From CAIYZT01 sp947461435 (lineage in GTDB: Bacteria; Pseudomonadota; Alphaproteobacteria; Rhodobacterales; Rhodobacteraceae): DNA of 64,000 nt. Shown piece after piece: positions 1-8,294 of the stretch; the stretch's first letter is position 1, and every line of letters begins with the position of its first letter. Under the pieces are notes generated by a model. It was not told the origin of the DNA, did no database searches, and worked only from the letters and a program-made list of their open reading frames with translations. The stretch covers positions 1,426,001 to 1,490,000 of the forward strand of contig OZ260083.1 of the NCBI GenBank assembly GCA_965284435.1, read 5' to 3'. A program made the position numbers and the translations under genes.

Positions 1-588
1 GGCAACGCAGTCGTCCGCAGACCAGATTTCCTCGCCGATGCCAAAGAAATCGGTGACAGGGCCGAATTTCGCCACCAGCTCCTGGGTCAGGGCACCTTCG
101 GCGATACAGGGCACTTCGATTACCTCGCTCCACCATTCGAACAGATCAAACTCGGCGGTTTCGCCCTTGCCCAGATGGCTTTGCCCGATGGGACCAAAGG
201 CGGCGTAATCGGCACCGGCTTCGCCCGCACTCATTCCCTCGTGCCGGGTGACACCGCAATAGGCCCCAACGATGGCATCGCTGCCCAGATTTTTGCGGAC
301 CGTCCGCACCGATCGTGCCCCATCTGTCAGATGCACGCCGTCCAGCCCCAGCCGTTCCACCATCAACACGTGGTTTTCAATCACGATGGCCACGTCGCGC
401 TGATGGGCAACCAGACGGGCCGCATCGGCCGCACGCAGAATCGTGTCTTCGTCGCGGCTGGCCAGCGCAAGCCGCACGCAGGCAATGTCCACCGCATCCA
501 GAACGGCGGCCAACCGATCCGGGAAAACCTCCAGATCAAAGGCGGGCGGGGTGATCAGCGTGATCTGGGGGCGTTCGTCTTGCGACAT
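1..588 (-). CDS. Thiamine phosphate synthase / TenI-family protein (3' end cut by window)
   Basis: The minus-strand frame from the ATG at 588 is open to the window edge, giving 196 codons without a stop; family members are about 200 residues, so only a few are missing. It reads as a TIM-barrel protein with a DGVHLTDG segment in the middle and GADYAAFGPIG later, which match the phosphate- and pyrimidine-binding signatures of ThiE/TenI proteins. ThiE joins the thiazole and pyrimidine phosphates to make thiamine phosphate in the cytoplasm. Several ThiE signature residues are loose, so this may be a paralogue rather than the main enzyme. It is divergent from the trmJ-like gene. Confidence 0.7.
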   Translation of the reverse strand, partial: MSQDERPQITLITPPAFDLEVFPDRLAAVLDAVDIACVRLALASRDEDTILRAADAARLVAHQRDVAIVIENHVLMVERLGLDGVHLTDGARSVRTVRKNLGSDAIVGAYCGVTRHEGMSAGEAGADYAAFGPIGQSHLGKGETAEFDLFEWWSEVIEVPCIAEGALTQELVAKFGPVTDFFGIGEEIWSADDCVA

Positions 589-667
589 TATGGGTGTCCT
601 TGTGGCCTGAACCCTCCCTTAGCGACTTTTGTTGTGGGTTTCCAGCCGCCGCCCGCAGGTGCGCCGC

Positions 668-687
668 CTTGCCCCTTCGGGGGCAAG
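668..687 (+). other. Stable UUCG-loop hairpin in the leader of the trmJ-like gene
   Basis: Eight perfect base pairs (668-675 with 680-687) enclose a TTCG tetraloop. It lies about 40 bases before the start codon at 729. There is no T-run on either strand, so it is not an obvious terminator. Confidence 0.45.
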
Positions 688-728
688 CAGGTATCACCGC
701 AGGCCAAAGCCGTTTCGAAAGGTCCTGC

Positions 729-1472
729 ATGATCCCGCCCGCATTCGTTTTTGTTCGCCCCCAGATGGGCGAAAATATCGGGGCGGCCGCGCGGGCCATG
801 CTGAACTTTGGTCTGGACCGGATGCGTGTTGTCGATCCGCGCGATGGCTGGCCCAACCCCCGGGCCGCGGCCATGGCATCCGGGGCGGGGCGGGTGCTCG
901 ACTTTGCCGGTCTGTTCCCGGACGTCCGCTCGGCCGTGGCCGATTGTGACTATATCTTTGCCACCACGGCGCGCGGCCGCGAAATGGTCAAGCCAATCAT
1001 GACGCCCCAGCGCGCGATGGAACTGACGCGCGAATTGGTGGCACAGGGCAAAAAGGTGGCCGTGCTGTTTGGGCCCGAACGCACGGGCCTCGAAAATGAA
1101 GATATCGTTCATGCCAATGCCATCGTCACCGTTCCGGTGAACCCCGAGTTTCCCAGTTTGAATCTGGGCCAATGCGCGCTGCTGGTGGCCTATGAATGGC
1201 AGCGCCAGATCACACAGGTCGCGCCCGAAGTCATGGGACTGGCCCGCACCGAATTCGCCGGCTCGCTGGAGGTAGAGCGGCTGGCAGATCACTTTGAAGA
1301 GCGGTTAGAGGTCGCGGGGTTCTTTTTCCCGCCCACAAAAGCGCAAGGAATGCGCGAAAACATGCGCAACATGTGGTCGCGCCTGAATCTCACCCGCGCC
1401 GAAGTTCAAACATTTCACGGCATCTTGCGGCAAATTGCCTTTAAGCTGAAAAGCCAAGACCCCGAGGCATAG
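729..1472 (+). CDS. trmJ: TrmH/SpoU-family RNA 2'-O-methyltransferase (TrmJ-like)
   Basis: This 247-residue protein starts at the ATG at 729, preceded by AAAGG. The frame is open further upstream, but those residues have no family character. The N-terminus FVRPQMGENIGAAARAM is the substrate/SAM signature of TrmJ, which methylates the ribose at position 32 of several tRNAs. The knot motifs follow: VLFGPERTGLENEDI and a conserved VPVNPEFPSLNLGQC segment. The C-terminal 80 residues form the helical extension seen in TrmJ. It is divergent from the thiE-like gene. The SpoU family is certain; the exact tRNA target is inferred. Confidence 0.88.
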   Translation: MIPPAFVFVRPQMGENIGAAARAMLNFGLDRMRVVDPRDGWPNPRAAAMASGAGRVLDFAGLFPDVRSAVADCDYIFATTARGREMVKPIMTPQRAMELTRELVAQGKKVAVLFGPERTGLENEDIVHANAIVTVPVNPEFPSLNLGQCALLVAYEWQRQITQVAPEVMGLARTEFAGSLEVERLADHFEERLEVAGFFFPPTKAQGMRENMRNMWSRLNLTRAEVQTFHGILRQIAFKLKSQDPEA

Positions 1473-1479
1473 CAGCGCG

Positions 1480-1496
1480 GCCCTGCCGCAGGGCCT
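1480..1496 (+). terminator. Short GC hairpin after the trmJ-like gene
   Basis: GGCCCTG and CAGGGCC pair across a CCG loop just after the stop codon at 1472. Only TT follows, so termination would be weak. Confidence 0.3.
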
Positions 1497-1549
1497 TGAA
1501 GGCGGCAAGGGGCAGGCCTAGTGTCCCTTGGCAAATGGAGGCATGACAC

Positions 1550-2704
1550 ATGGCCGGGAAGCGTAAGCTTTTTGAAGAGGTTGGGGCGGGCGCGCAGGCC
1601 CCGGTTCTGCCGCAAGGCGGGTTGATCGACGGGGCAGGACGCGGCGCGCGCGGGGCCATCCGACTGTGGTTGGCGCTGATCTTTCTGCTGGTGGCCGCGA
1701 TGATCATCGTCGGCGGATTGACCCGCCTGACAGACAGCGGGCTGTCCATCACCGAATGGAAACCGCTGCATGGGGCGATCCCCCCGCTGAACGCGGCCGA
1801 TTGGGCGGAAGAGTTCGCAAAGTATCAAGCCAGCCCTGAATATCTTCTGCAAAACAAGGGAATGGATTTGGCGGCTTTCAAATCCATCTTCTGGTGGGAA
1901 TGGGGGCACCGTCAATTGGGCCGGGTGATCGGTCTGGTCTGGGCCTTGGGCTTTTTCGGCTTTCTGGTCGCCCGGAAAATTCCGGCGGGCTGGACAGGGC
2001 GACTGCTGCTGCTCGGCGCTTTGGGCGGGCTGCAAGGCGCGATCGGGTGGTGGATGGTGTCGTCCGGCCTGCAAGGGCAGCGGGTGGATGTGCAATCTTA
2101 CCGTTTGGCCACCCATTTGGGGCTGGCCTTCATCATCTTTGGTCTGATCACATGGTATTTCCTTTTGCTTGGGCGGTCCGAAACAGATCTGATGCAGGCG
2201 CGCCGCGCCGGCGAGGCAAAGTTGAAAGGTCTGTCCACCGGATTGATGCATCTGGCCTTCGTGCAGATCCTTCTGGGCGCTTTGGTTGCCGGCATCGATG
2301 CCGGGCGCGGTTTTCCGACCTGGCCTGATATGAATGGCCAGTTTTTCCCGGCAGACGCCTTTTATGTTCCGGGCGGCGCGCTTTGGCAGGCCTTTTTTGA
2401 AAACCCCGGCCTTGTTCAGTTCAATCACCGAATGGTGGGATATCTGCTGTTCGCGTTCGGCATTGTGGCTTGGACGCGGGGCCGCAAGTCAGTGAATGGC
2501 GCAACGCGCGGGGCGTTTCATGCCATGCTGGGCATGATGCTGCTTCAAGTCAGCCTTGGGATTTACACCGCGTTGACAGCGGCAACCGTCCATGTCGCCA
2601 TCACCCATCAGATTGGCGCCGTCATTCTTTGGGTGCTGATCCTGCGCGCGCGGCACATGTCCATGTACCCCATTGCGGGCACGATCCGGGGGGGAACCTT
2701 ATGA
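1550..2704 (+). CDS. ctaA: Heme A synthase (CtaA/COX15)
   Basis: This 384-residue integral membrane protein has about eight hydrophobic segments. It has the COX15 signatures GGLTRLTDSGLSITEWKP near residue 60, WEWGHRQLGRVIG with the first heme-ligand histidine, THLGLAF, NHRMVGY and a late HVAITHQIGA. The enzyme oxidises the C8 methyl of heme O to make heme A for cytochrome c oxidase, in the cytoplasmic membrane. An ATG seven bases upstream leads to a very short frame; the start used here follows GGAGG. Its stop overlaps the ATG of the carboxypeptidase gene (ATGA), so the two are probably translationally coupled. Confidence 0.95.
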   Translation: MAGKRKLFEEVGAGAQAPVLPQGGLIDGAGRGARGAIRLWLALIFLLVAAMIIVGGLTRLTDSGLSITEWKPLHGAIPPLNAADWAEEFAKYQASPEYLLQNKGMDLAAFKSIFWWEWGHRQLGRVIGLVWALGFFGFLVARKIPAGWTGRLLLLGALGGLQGAIGWWMVSSGLQGQRVDVQSYRLATHLGLAFIIFGLITWYFLLLGRSETDLMQARRAGEAKLKGLSTGLMHLAFVQILLGALVAGIDAGRGFPTWPDMNGQFFPADAFYVPGGALWQAFFENPGLVQFNHRMVGYLLFAFGIVAWTRGRKSVNGATRGAFHAMLGMMLLQVSLGIYTALTAATVHVAITHQIGAVILWVLILRARHMSMYPIAGTIRGGTL

Positions 2705-4182
2705 CCAATACAAACGCCTATGCAGACCTGATGGCCCATCAGCGCCAAACCGAGGCTTTGGGACTTGTGATGGAGCGGCTGGGCTGGGATCAGGAAACCA
2801 TGATGCCGCGCGCAGCCTCGCAGCAACGGGGCGAAGAAATGGCGGCGCTGGAATCGGTGCTGCACGCGCGCAAAACCGACCCACGGATCGGGGACTGGCT
2901 TGATCAGGCCGCGGCGCAGGATCAGGCCGCCGAGGCGCAACTGCGCCACATTCGGCGTAGTTTTCTGCGCAATACCAAAGTTCCCGCCGATCTGGCCGAG
3001 GCCTTGGCCCGTCTGACCTCAACCGCGCAGGGCATCTGGGCCGCCGCGCGTGCCGCCGATGATGTTGCGGCGTTTTTGCCGACGTTGAAAGAGGTGATCG
3101 CACTGCGCCGCCAAGAGGCGCAATGTCTGGCGCAGGGCGGCGATCCTTATGACGCGCTGATCGAAGACTACGAACCGGGGGCCACGGGCGACACTATCAA
3201 GGCGATGTTCGATGCCATGCGCCCAAGGCTGGTGGCCCTGCGCGCGCGGGTCTTGGCGGCCCCCCATCAGCCCAAGGCCATCTCGGGGCATTTCGCCCAA
3301 GATGCGCAGTTGCGGTTTTCGCGCGATCTGGCCGCGACCTTTGGCTATGATTTTTCGCGGGGCCGCATCGATCTGGCCGTGCACCCGTTTTCATCGGGCA
3401 CATGGCAAGACAGCCGTATCACCACGCGGGTGGTCGAAAGCGATCCGTTCAACTGCTTTTACTCCACCATCCACGAGGTGGGCCATTCCAGCTATGAATT
3501 GGCGATCGATCCCGATTACGCCCTGACGCCGATTGGCCACGGCTGTTCGATGGGGGTGCATGAAAGCCAAAGCCGGATCTACGAAAACCAGATGGGCCGC
3601 TCCTCTGCTTTCACCGGTTGGATGTTTGGCGAAATGCGCCAGCGGTTTGGCGATTTTGGCATTGCCTCGGCGGCAGAATTTGCGGCCACAATCAACCGGG
3701 TCCAGCCCGGATTCATCCGCACCGAGGCCGACGAGATCCATTACAATCTGCACATCATGATGCGCTTCGATCTGGAGCGGGCCCTGATGCGCGGTGATCT
3801 GGGCGTCGATGATCTTGAAGCGGCCTGGAACGACCGTTTCCAGTCTGATTTCGGGGTGGCGGTTGATCGCCCCGCGCATGGCATGCTGCAAGATGTGCAT
3901 TGGTCCTGCGGCTTGTTTGGATATTTTCCAACCTATACCTTGGGCAATGTCTATGCCGGCTGCCTTTGGAAGGCCCTGCGGTCTGATCTTCCGGCGATTG
4001 ACGATGCCTTAGCGCAGGGCAACACCGCCCCCGCGACAGAATGGCTTCGCGAAAAACTGCAACGCCACGGCGGATTGTATGACCCGCGCGAAACCATTCG
4101 GCAGGCCTGCGGATTTGAACCCTCCGAAGAGCCACTGCTGGAGTATCTGGAGCATAAATTCACCGGACTATACGCATTGTGA
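2701..4182 (+). CDS. M32 family metallocarboxypeptidase (Taq-type)
   Basis: This 493-residue protein starts at the ATG overlapping the heme A synthase stop. The zinc site is intact: HEVGH at residues 258-262, with the third ligand Glu288 in the following HESQS segment, spaced as in the family. The DSRITTRV stretch is the family DxRxT motif. M32 enzymes remove residues stepwise from peptide C-termini in the cytoplasm. The frame is open upstream inside ctaA, but that extension has no family similarity. It is followed by a four-base overlap with the MFS gene. The substrate is unknown. Confidence 0.93.
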   Translation: MTNTNAYADLMAHQRQTEALGLVMERLGWDQETMMPRAASQQRGEEMAALESVLHARKTDPRIGDWLDQAAAQDQAAEAQLRHIRRSFLRNTKVPADLAEALARLTSTAQGIWAAARAADDVAAFLPTLKEVIALRRQEAQCLAQGGDPYDALIEDYEPGATGDTIKAMFDAMRPRLVALRARVLAAPHQPKAISGHFAQDAQLRFSRDLAATFGYDFSRGRIDLAVHPFSSGTWQDSRITTRVVESDPFNCFYSTIHEVGHSSYELAIDPDYALTPIGHGCSMGVHESQSRIYENQMGRSSAFTGWMFGEMRQRFGDFGIASAAEFAATINRVQPGFIRTEADEIHYNLHIMMRFDLERALMRGDLGVDDLEAAWNDRFQSDFGVAVDRPAHGMLQDVHWSCGLFGYFPTYTLGNVYAGCLWKALRSDLPAIDDALAQGNTAPATEWLREKLQRHGGLYDPRETIRQACGFEPSEEPLLEYLEHKFTGLYAL

Positions 4183-5387
4183 CCCCCAAAAGCGAGGCCC
4201 CCGCCGTTTGGGCCTTGGCCCTTGCACAAACGCTGACCTATGCCGGGGCCTATTACGCTTTTCCGGCCTTGCTGCCTGATTTGCTGAACCTGACCGGATG
4301 GTCGGGTGCCCAATTGGCGGCGGGCCCGACCTTTGCCTTCCTGCTGACCGCCCTTTTGACCCCGTTCACGGGCCGGCTGGTGGACAGCGGCTTTGGCGGG
4401 GAAATGCTGATTTACCTGCCCATTGTTGCGGCGGCAGGGGTGGCCTTGATGGGGTTTGCGCCGACACTGCTCGTGTGGATGGCCCTTTGGGCGGTGATCG
4501 GGGTCACGCAGGCGGGGATGTACTATGAAACCTGTTTCGCCTTTTTGACACGCCGTCTTGGCGACCGGGCGCGGCCCGCCATCACACGGGTGACATTGGT
4601 TGCCGGGCTTGCGGGCACTTTGGCATTTCCTTTGGCGCACGCCCTGTCCGCAGTGATCGGCCCGGCGCTGACCTATGTGGTCTTCGGCGGTCTGATCCTG
4701 TTCGGCGCGGTGCCGCTGAATGTTTTCGCCGTGCGCCGCCTGCGCCAGATCGAACGGGCAGGGGCCACCGGCCGCGTTCCGCATGATCCGGCTGATCTGC
4801 GCGTGGCCATGCGCAAGGCGCCGTTCTGGGCCATCACGGGGATGAGCGGGGCCCTGGGCCTGAACCACGCGATCCTTTTGACATTCGTCTTGGTCCTTTT
4901 TGCCGAACGCGGGGCCAGCCCCGGCATGGCAACGCTTGCCGCCGCCTGTATCGGCCCCTCGCAGGTTGCCGGGCGCATTGTGCTGATGGTCTTCGAACGC
5001 CGGGTGAACAACGCGCGGGCCACCTTGGTTTGCGTTCTGTCAATGGCGCTGGCGGCCCTTGCCCTGATCTGGGCCGGTGCCGCGCCCGGATTGATTTTTG
5101 TTGTGGCCGCCTTGCAAGGGGCGGGCATGGGAACGTTGTCCATCTTGCGGCCCGTTTTGATCGCGCAGATGTTGGGGCACCGCGGCTTTGGCGCGATTTC
5201 AGGCGCGGTTGCCGTATCGCCCATCTTGGCGTCGGCGCTTGGCCCGTCTGTCGGGGCCTGGGCCATGGCGCTGGGCGGGGCAGGGGCCGTTTATGGTCTG
5301 GTCTTGGCTTTGGTCGGCCTTGGGCTGGCAATGACCTTTTGGCTCATGCGCCTTGGGCTGGGGGGCGGCGAAGGCGGCGCAGGATGA
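4179..5387 (+). CDS. MFS transporter
   Basis: This 402-residue protein starts with GTG at 4179, overlapping the carboxypeptidase stop (GTGA). It has twelve probable membrane helices in two halves joined by a basic loop near residue 190. Helix 1 begins at ALALAQTLTYAG, and the second half starts at APFWAITGMSGALGLNHA. The general pattern is that of monocarboxylate- or drug-type major facilitator proteins, but no substrate can be read from the sequence. Coupling to the peptidase gene could suggest peptide or amino-acid movement, which is only inference. Confidence 0.85.
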   Translation: MTPKSEAPAVWALALAQTLTYAGAYYAFPALLPDLLNLTGWSGAQLAAGPTFAFLLTALLTPFTGRLVDSGFGGEMLIYLPIVAAAGVALMGFAPTLLVWMALWAVIGVTQAGMYYETCFAFLTRRLGDRARPAITRVTLVAGLAGTLAFPLAHALSAVIGPALTYVVFGGLILFGAVPLNVFAVRRLRQIERAGATGRVPHDPADLRVAMRKAPFWAITGMSGALGLNHAILLTFVLVLFAERGASPGMATLAAACIGPSQVAGRIVLMVFERRVNNARATLVCVLSMALAALALIWAGAAPGLIFVVAALQGAGMGTLSILRPVLIAQMLGHRGFGAISGAVAVSPILASALGPSVGAWAMALGGAGAVYGLVLALVGLGLAMTFWLMRLGLGGGEGGAG

Positions 5388-5388
5388 T

Positions 5389-6192
5389 CTAGCTGTCTGC
5401 GGCCCATTTTGCCGGGCGCTTTTCCAAAAAGGCGTCGATCCCCTCGGCGGTATCGGGGTGCATCATGTTGTCAACCATGGCCCGCGCCGCAACCTCATAG
5501 GCCGGGCCAACCGGCAATTCCTGCTGGGCCCAGAACGCCGCCTTGCCCAGACGCAGCGCCGTGCCAAGTTTGCCCGAAACAACGCCCGCAAGCGCGTCTG
5601 TGGCCGCCCGCAGCGCGTCCGCCGCCACCACGCGGTTGATCAACCCCACCTCACGCGCGCGCGGGGCCAAGATGAATTCGCCCGTCGTCAGCAATTCCAT
5701 CGCCACCGACGCCGGAACTTTGCGCGTCAACGCGACCATGGGGGTGGAACAAAACAAACCCAGATTGACACCGTTGACCCCAAACCGGGCCGTGTCGGCG
5801 GCAACGGCCATATCGCAAGACGCGACCAGCTGACAGCCGGCCGCCGTTGCGACGCCTTGAACTTCGGCGATGACAATCTGCGGCAGGGCCGACAGAGATT
5901 GCATCATGGCCCCGCATTTGGCGAACAAGTCTGCGAACCTTTCCTGTCCGCCATCCGCGTCCGCCCGTCCGGCCTGCATCTGGCGCAGATCATGGCCTGC
6001 ACAAAAAGCCTTGCCGGCGGCGGCAATCACCACCACCCGCACATCGGGTCTTTTGCCAAGCGCCGCGATTTCAACCGACAGGGCCAAGATCATCTCGTCC
6101 GACAGGGCGTTGAACCGCCCCGGATCGTTCAAGGTCAACCGCACCACGGCGCCGGCGTCTTGCCGCATCAAAACGGATTGGTCCACTTGCAT
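5389..6192 (-). CDS. Crotonase-family protein (ECHDC3-like), catalytic glutamates replaced
   Basis: This 267-residue protein has the crotonase fold. AFCAGHDL (63-70) and GVATAAGCQL (113-122) supply the two oxyanion-hole strands, and FGVNGVNLGLFCS follows. In true enoyl-CoA hydratases two glutamates add water; the equivalent positions here read Gln121 and Gly141. This resembles the ECHDC3-type subgroup, where hydratase activity is doubtful. It may act on another acyl-CoA reaction or none. It is convergent with the MFS gene, one base apart, and divergent from the thioesterase gene, which would also fit acyl-CoA handling. Confidence 0.85.
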   Translation of the reverse strand: MQVDQSVLMRQDAGAVVRLTLNDPGRFNALSDEMILALSVEIAALGKRPDVRVVVIAAAGKAFCAGHDLRQMQAGRADADGGQERFADLFAKCGAMMQSLSALPQIVIAEVQGVATAAGCQLVASCDMAVAADTARFGVNGVNLGLFCSTPMVALTRKVPASVAMELLTTGEFILAPRAREVGLINRVVAADALRAATDALAGVVSGKLGTALRLGKAAFWAQQELPVGPAYEVAARAMVDNMMHPDTAEGIDAFLEKRPAKWAADS

Positions 6193-6241
6193 CCCCCCGA
6201 CTTTTGCCCAACCTTAGGCCGCAATTCGCCGGAGGGAAAGC

Positions 6242-6664
6242 ATGCCGCATCAGATGAACGCAGCCCAGTTGCAAGCTTTTCTGGCCCGCGACTTTGGACA
6301 GGTTGCCGATGATTTCCGGGTTGAACGGGTCGATGATCAGGGGCTCACCTTGCGCCTGATGGTCGCGACCCGCCATTTGCGCCCCGGCGATACGGTGTCA
6401 GGCCCCGCCATGTTCGGGCTGGCCGATGTCGCGATGTATCTGGCGATCTTGGCACAACTGGGGCCAGTTGCGCTGGCCGTCACCACAAATTGCAGCATCG
6501 ATTTCATGCGAAAGCCCGAAGCGGGCTGCGATCTGCTGGCTCAGGCGCGGGTATTAAAGCTGGGCCGTGTGCTGGCCGTGGGGGATGTCATGCTTTACTC
6601 GGAAGGCAAGCCAGACCCCGTAGCTCGCGCCAGCCTGACCTATTCCATTCCGCCCAAACGCTAA
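6242..6664 (+). CDS. PaaI-type hotdog-fold thioesterase
   Basis: This 140-residue single hotdog domain has RPGDTVSGPAMFGLADVAMY as the long helix with Gly and Asp at the active-site turn, and CSIDFMRKPEAG as the following strand. Family members hydrolyse acyl- or aryl-CoA thioesters as tetramers in the cytoplasm. The start ATG at 6242 follows GGAGGGAAAGC. It is divergent from the crotonase-like gene, with about 50 bases between the two starts, so both promoters must lie in or near that gap. The substrate is unknown. Confidence 0.87.
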   Translation: MPHQMNAAQLQAFLARDFGQVADDFRVERVDDQGLTLRLMVATRHLRPGDTVSGPAMFGLADVAMYLAILAQLGPVALAVTTNCSIDFMRKPEAGCDLLAQARVLKLGRVLAVGDVMLYSEGKPDPVARASLTYSIPPKR

Positions 6665-6668
6665 GGCG

Positions 6669-7034
6669 TTAAAGGTCCCGCGCGACGGCAAAGCGCCCTT
6701 CGATCTGCGCGCCGCTGTCCACGACCAAGGTCTTGTAGGTCACATCTGCCGCCACCTGCGCGGTTGACCGCAAGGAAAAGTCGTTGCTGGTGACCTTGCC
6801 GTCCAATTTACCCTTGATCTCAACCGTCTCGGCCGAGATTTGGCCTGACAAACGGCCCTCGGTGCCCAAAATCACGCCCCGGGCGGTGACGTTGCCATCC
6901 ACCTCTCCCAAGATCTCGACATGACCTGTCGATGAAATCTCGCCGGTGATGCGCAGATCAGAGGCAAGAACGGATCTGGCATTGCTGCTGCGCGGCGAAG
7001 GGGCGGCGGTCGGGTCGGCGGTTTTGGAAAACAT
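6669..7034 (-). CDS. Bactofilin
   Basis: This 121-residue protein begins MFSKTADPTAA at 7034 after AAAGGACG. The frame runs open to 7169, but the upstream residues look non-coding. After a short disordered Ser/Ala/Pro tail, residues from about 30 on form repeating beta strands with regularly spaced Gly, Val and Ile, as in the right-handed beta-helix of bactofilins: ISSTGHVEILGEVDGNV, VILGTEGRLSGQI, VEIKGKLDGKV. Bactofilins polymerise without nucleotide into scaffolds at the membrane that guide local wall synthesis. There is no M23 peptidase neighbour here, unlike the common bactofilin operons. Confidence 0.9.
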   Translation of the reverse strand: MFSKTADPTAAPSPRSSNARSVLASDLRITGEISSTGHVEILGEVDGNVTARGVILGTEGRLSGQISAETVEIKGKLDGKVTSNDFSLRSTAQVAADVTYKTLVVDSGAQIEGRFAVARDL

Positions 7035-7227
7035 GGGCGACGTCCTTTGGATCACTGGGCGGATAAGGGCGCAACTGCTGCCAACGGTCAAGGGCTGTGC
7101 AGAAGCCGAGGGGCGAACCCGGCGAGTTTTGACGCTTTTGGCATGTTCTGTACCGGCAAGGCTTGGCAAACTCGCCCCAGAACGGGCGGACGAATCAGAA
7201 TGCCGCCGTAGAACAGGGATGGGCCGT

Positions 7228-8193
7228 ATGGTCAGCGATACTTTCTTTCAGCCTGTGTCGGGCTTTGATCTGCCGCGATTCGCGGGGGTGCCGACCTTCA
7301 TGCGATTGCCGCATGTGCCCTTTGACCACCCCCGTTTTTCGCAGGTGCAGATCGGATTGATCGGCGCGCCTTGGGATGGCGGCACCACAAACCGGCCCGG
7401 CCCGCGCCATGGTCCGCGTCAATTGCGCGATCTGTCCACCATGATCCGCGCGCAGAACGGGGCCACTTGGGTCGCGCCATTTGATCTGGCGCGCTGCGCC
7501 GATCTGGGCGACGTCGCGCCAAATCCGGGTGATCTGATGGATTCCCTTGCCCGGATGGAGGCGTTTTACACCCGTGTTGTTCAGGCCGGTGTTCTGCCCC
7601 TCACGGGGGGCGGCGACCATTTGTGCACCCTGCCGATCCTGCGCGCGGTCGCCAAGTCGCGCCCCGTTGGCATGATCCAGTTCGACAGCCATACCGACCT
7701 GAACGATATCTATTTCGGAACCTCGCGCTATAACCACGGCACGCCGTTCCGCCGCGCCGTCGAAGAGGGCCTGTTGGACCCAAAACGGTATGTCATCATC
7801 GGGGTCCGCGGCACCGCCTATGGCCGCGAAGATTGGGACTTTGCGAAAAGCGTCGGCATCACCATCATCCCGATCGCAGAATTCCATGCCCGCGGCGCAG
7901 AGGATGTGATGGTTCAGGCGCGCGAGATTGCGGGGCAGGGGCCGACCTATGTCACCTATGACATCGATTTTGTGGACCCAACCTTTGCCCCCGGCACTGG
8001 CACGCCCGAAGTGGGCGGTCCCAACAGCTGGCAAGCCCTGCAAGTGGCGCGCGGATTGCGCGGCTTGAACGTCGTCGGTGCGGATCTGGTCGAAGTGTCC
8101 CCGCCCTTTGACGCCTCAGGTGGAACGGCATGGCTGGGCATCAGCCTGATGTTCGAAATGCTCTGTGTCATGGCGGAACGCGTCAACGGATAA
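7228..8193 (+). CDS. speB: Agmatinase-family ureohydrolase
   Basis: This 321-residue protein has a complete di-manganese site: GGDH at 128-131, DSHTD at 153-157 and DIDFVDP with Asp245 and Asp247. These enzymes hydrolyse agmatine or related guanidino acids to urea and an amine. I chose the ATG at 7228, with AGGGATGG upstream; the ATG at 7219 is in frame and possible. Guanidinobutyrase or another guanidino substrate cannot be excluded from these motifs alone. It is followed by an unusual C9G9 tract and the amidohydrolase gene. Confidence 0.9.
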   Translation: MVSDTFFQPVSGFDLPRFAGVPTFMRLPHVPFDHPRFSQVQIGLIGAPWDGGTTNRPGPRHGPRQLRDLSTMIRAQNGATWVAPFDLARCADLGDVAPNPGDLMDSLARMEAFYTRVVQAGVLPLTGGGDHLCTLPILRAVAKSRPVGMIQFDSHTDLNDIYFGTSRYNHGTPFRRAVEEGLLDPKRYVIIGVRGTAYGREDWDFAKSVGITIIPIAEFHARGAEDVMVQAREIAGQGPTYVTYDIDFVDPTFAPGTGTPEVGGPNSWQALQVARGLRGLNVVGADLVEVSPPFDASGGTAWLGISLMFEMLCVMAERVNG

Positions 8194-8205
8194 GATCGGT
8201 CGCAG

Positions 8206-8223
8206 CCCCCCCCCGGGGGGGGG
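8206..8223. repeat. C9G9 homopolymer palindrome
   Basis: Nine C are followed directly by nine G, 12 bases after the speB stop. It is self-complementary with no loop and has no T-run on either side. Confidence 0.9.
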
Positions 8224-8294
8224 CCGCGATCCGCCAGCAGGCCTGACCCCGCCAAAATCGGACAGGCAATAGACAATTAAAAGGAGACTTCGCG

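Noticed and set aside
8206..8223. The C9G9 tract as an intrinsic terminator
   Set aside because: It has no loop and no T-run on either strand.
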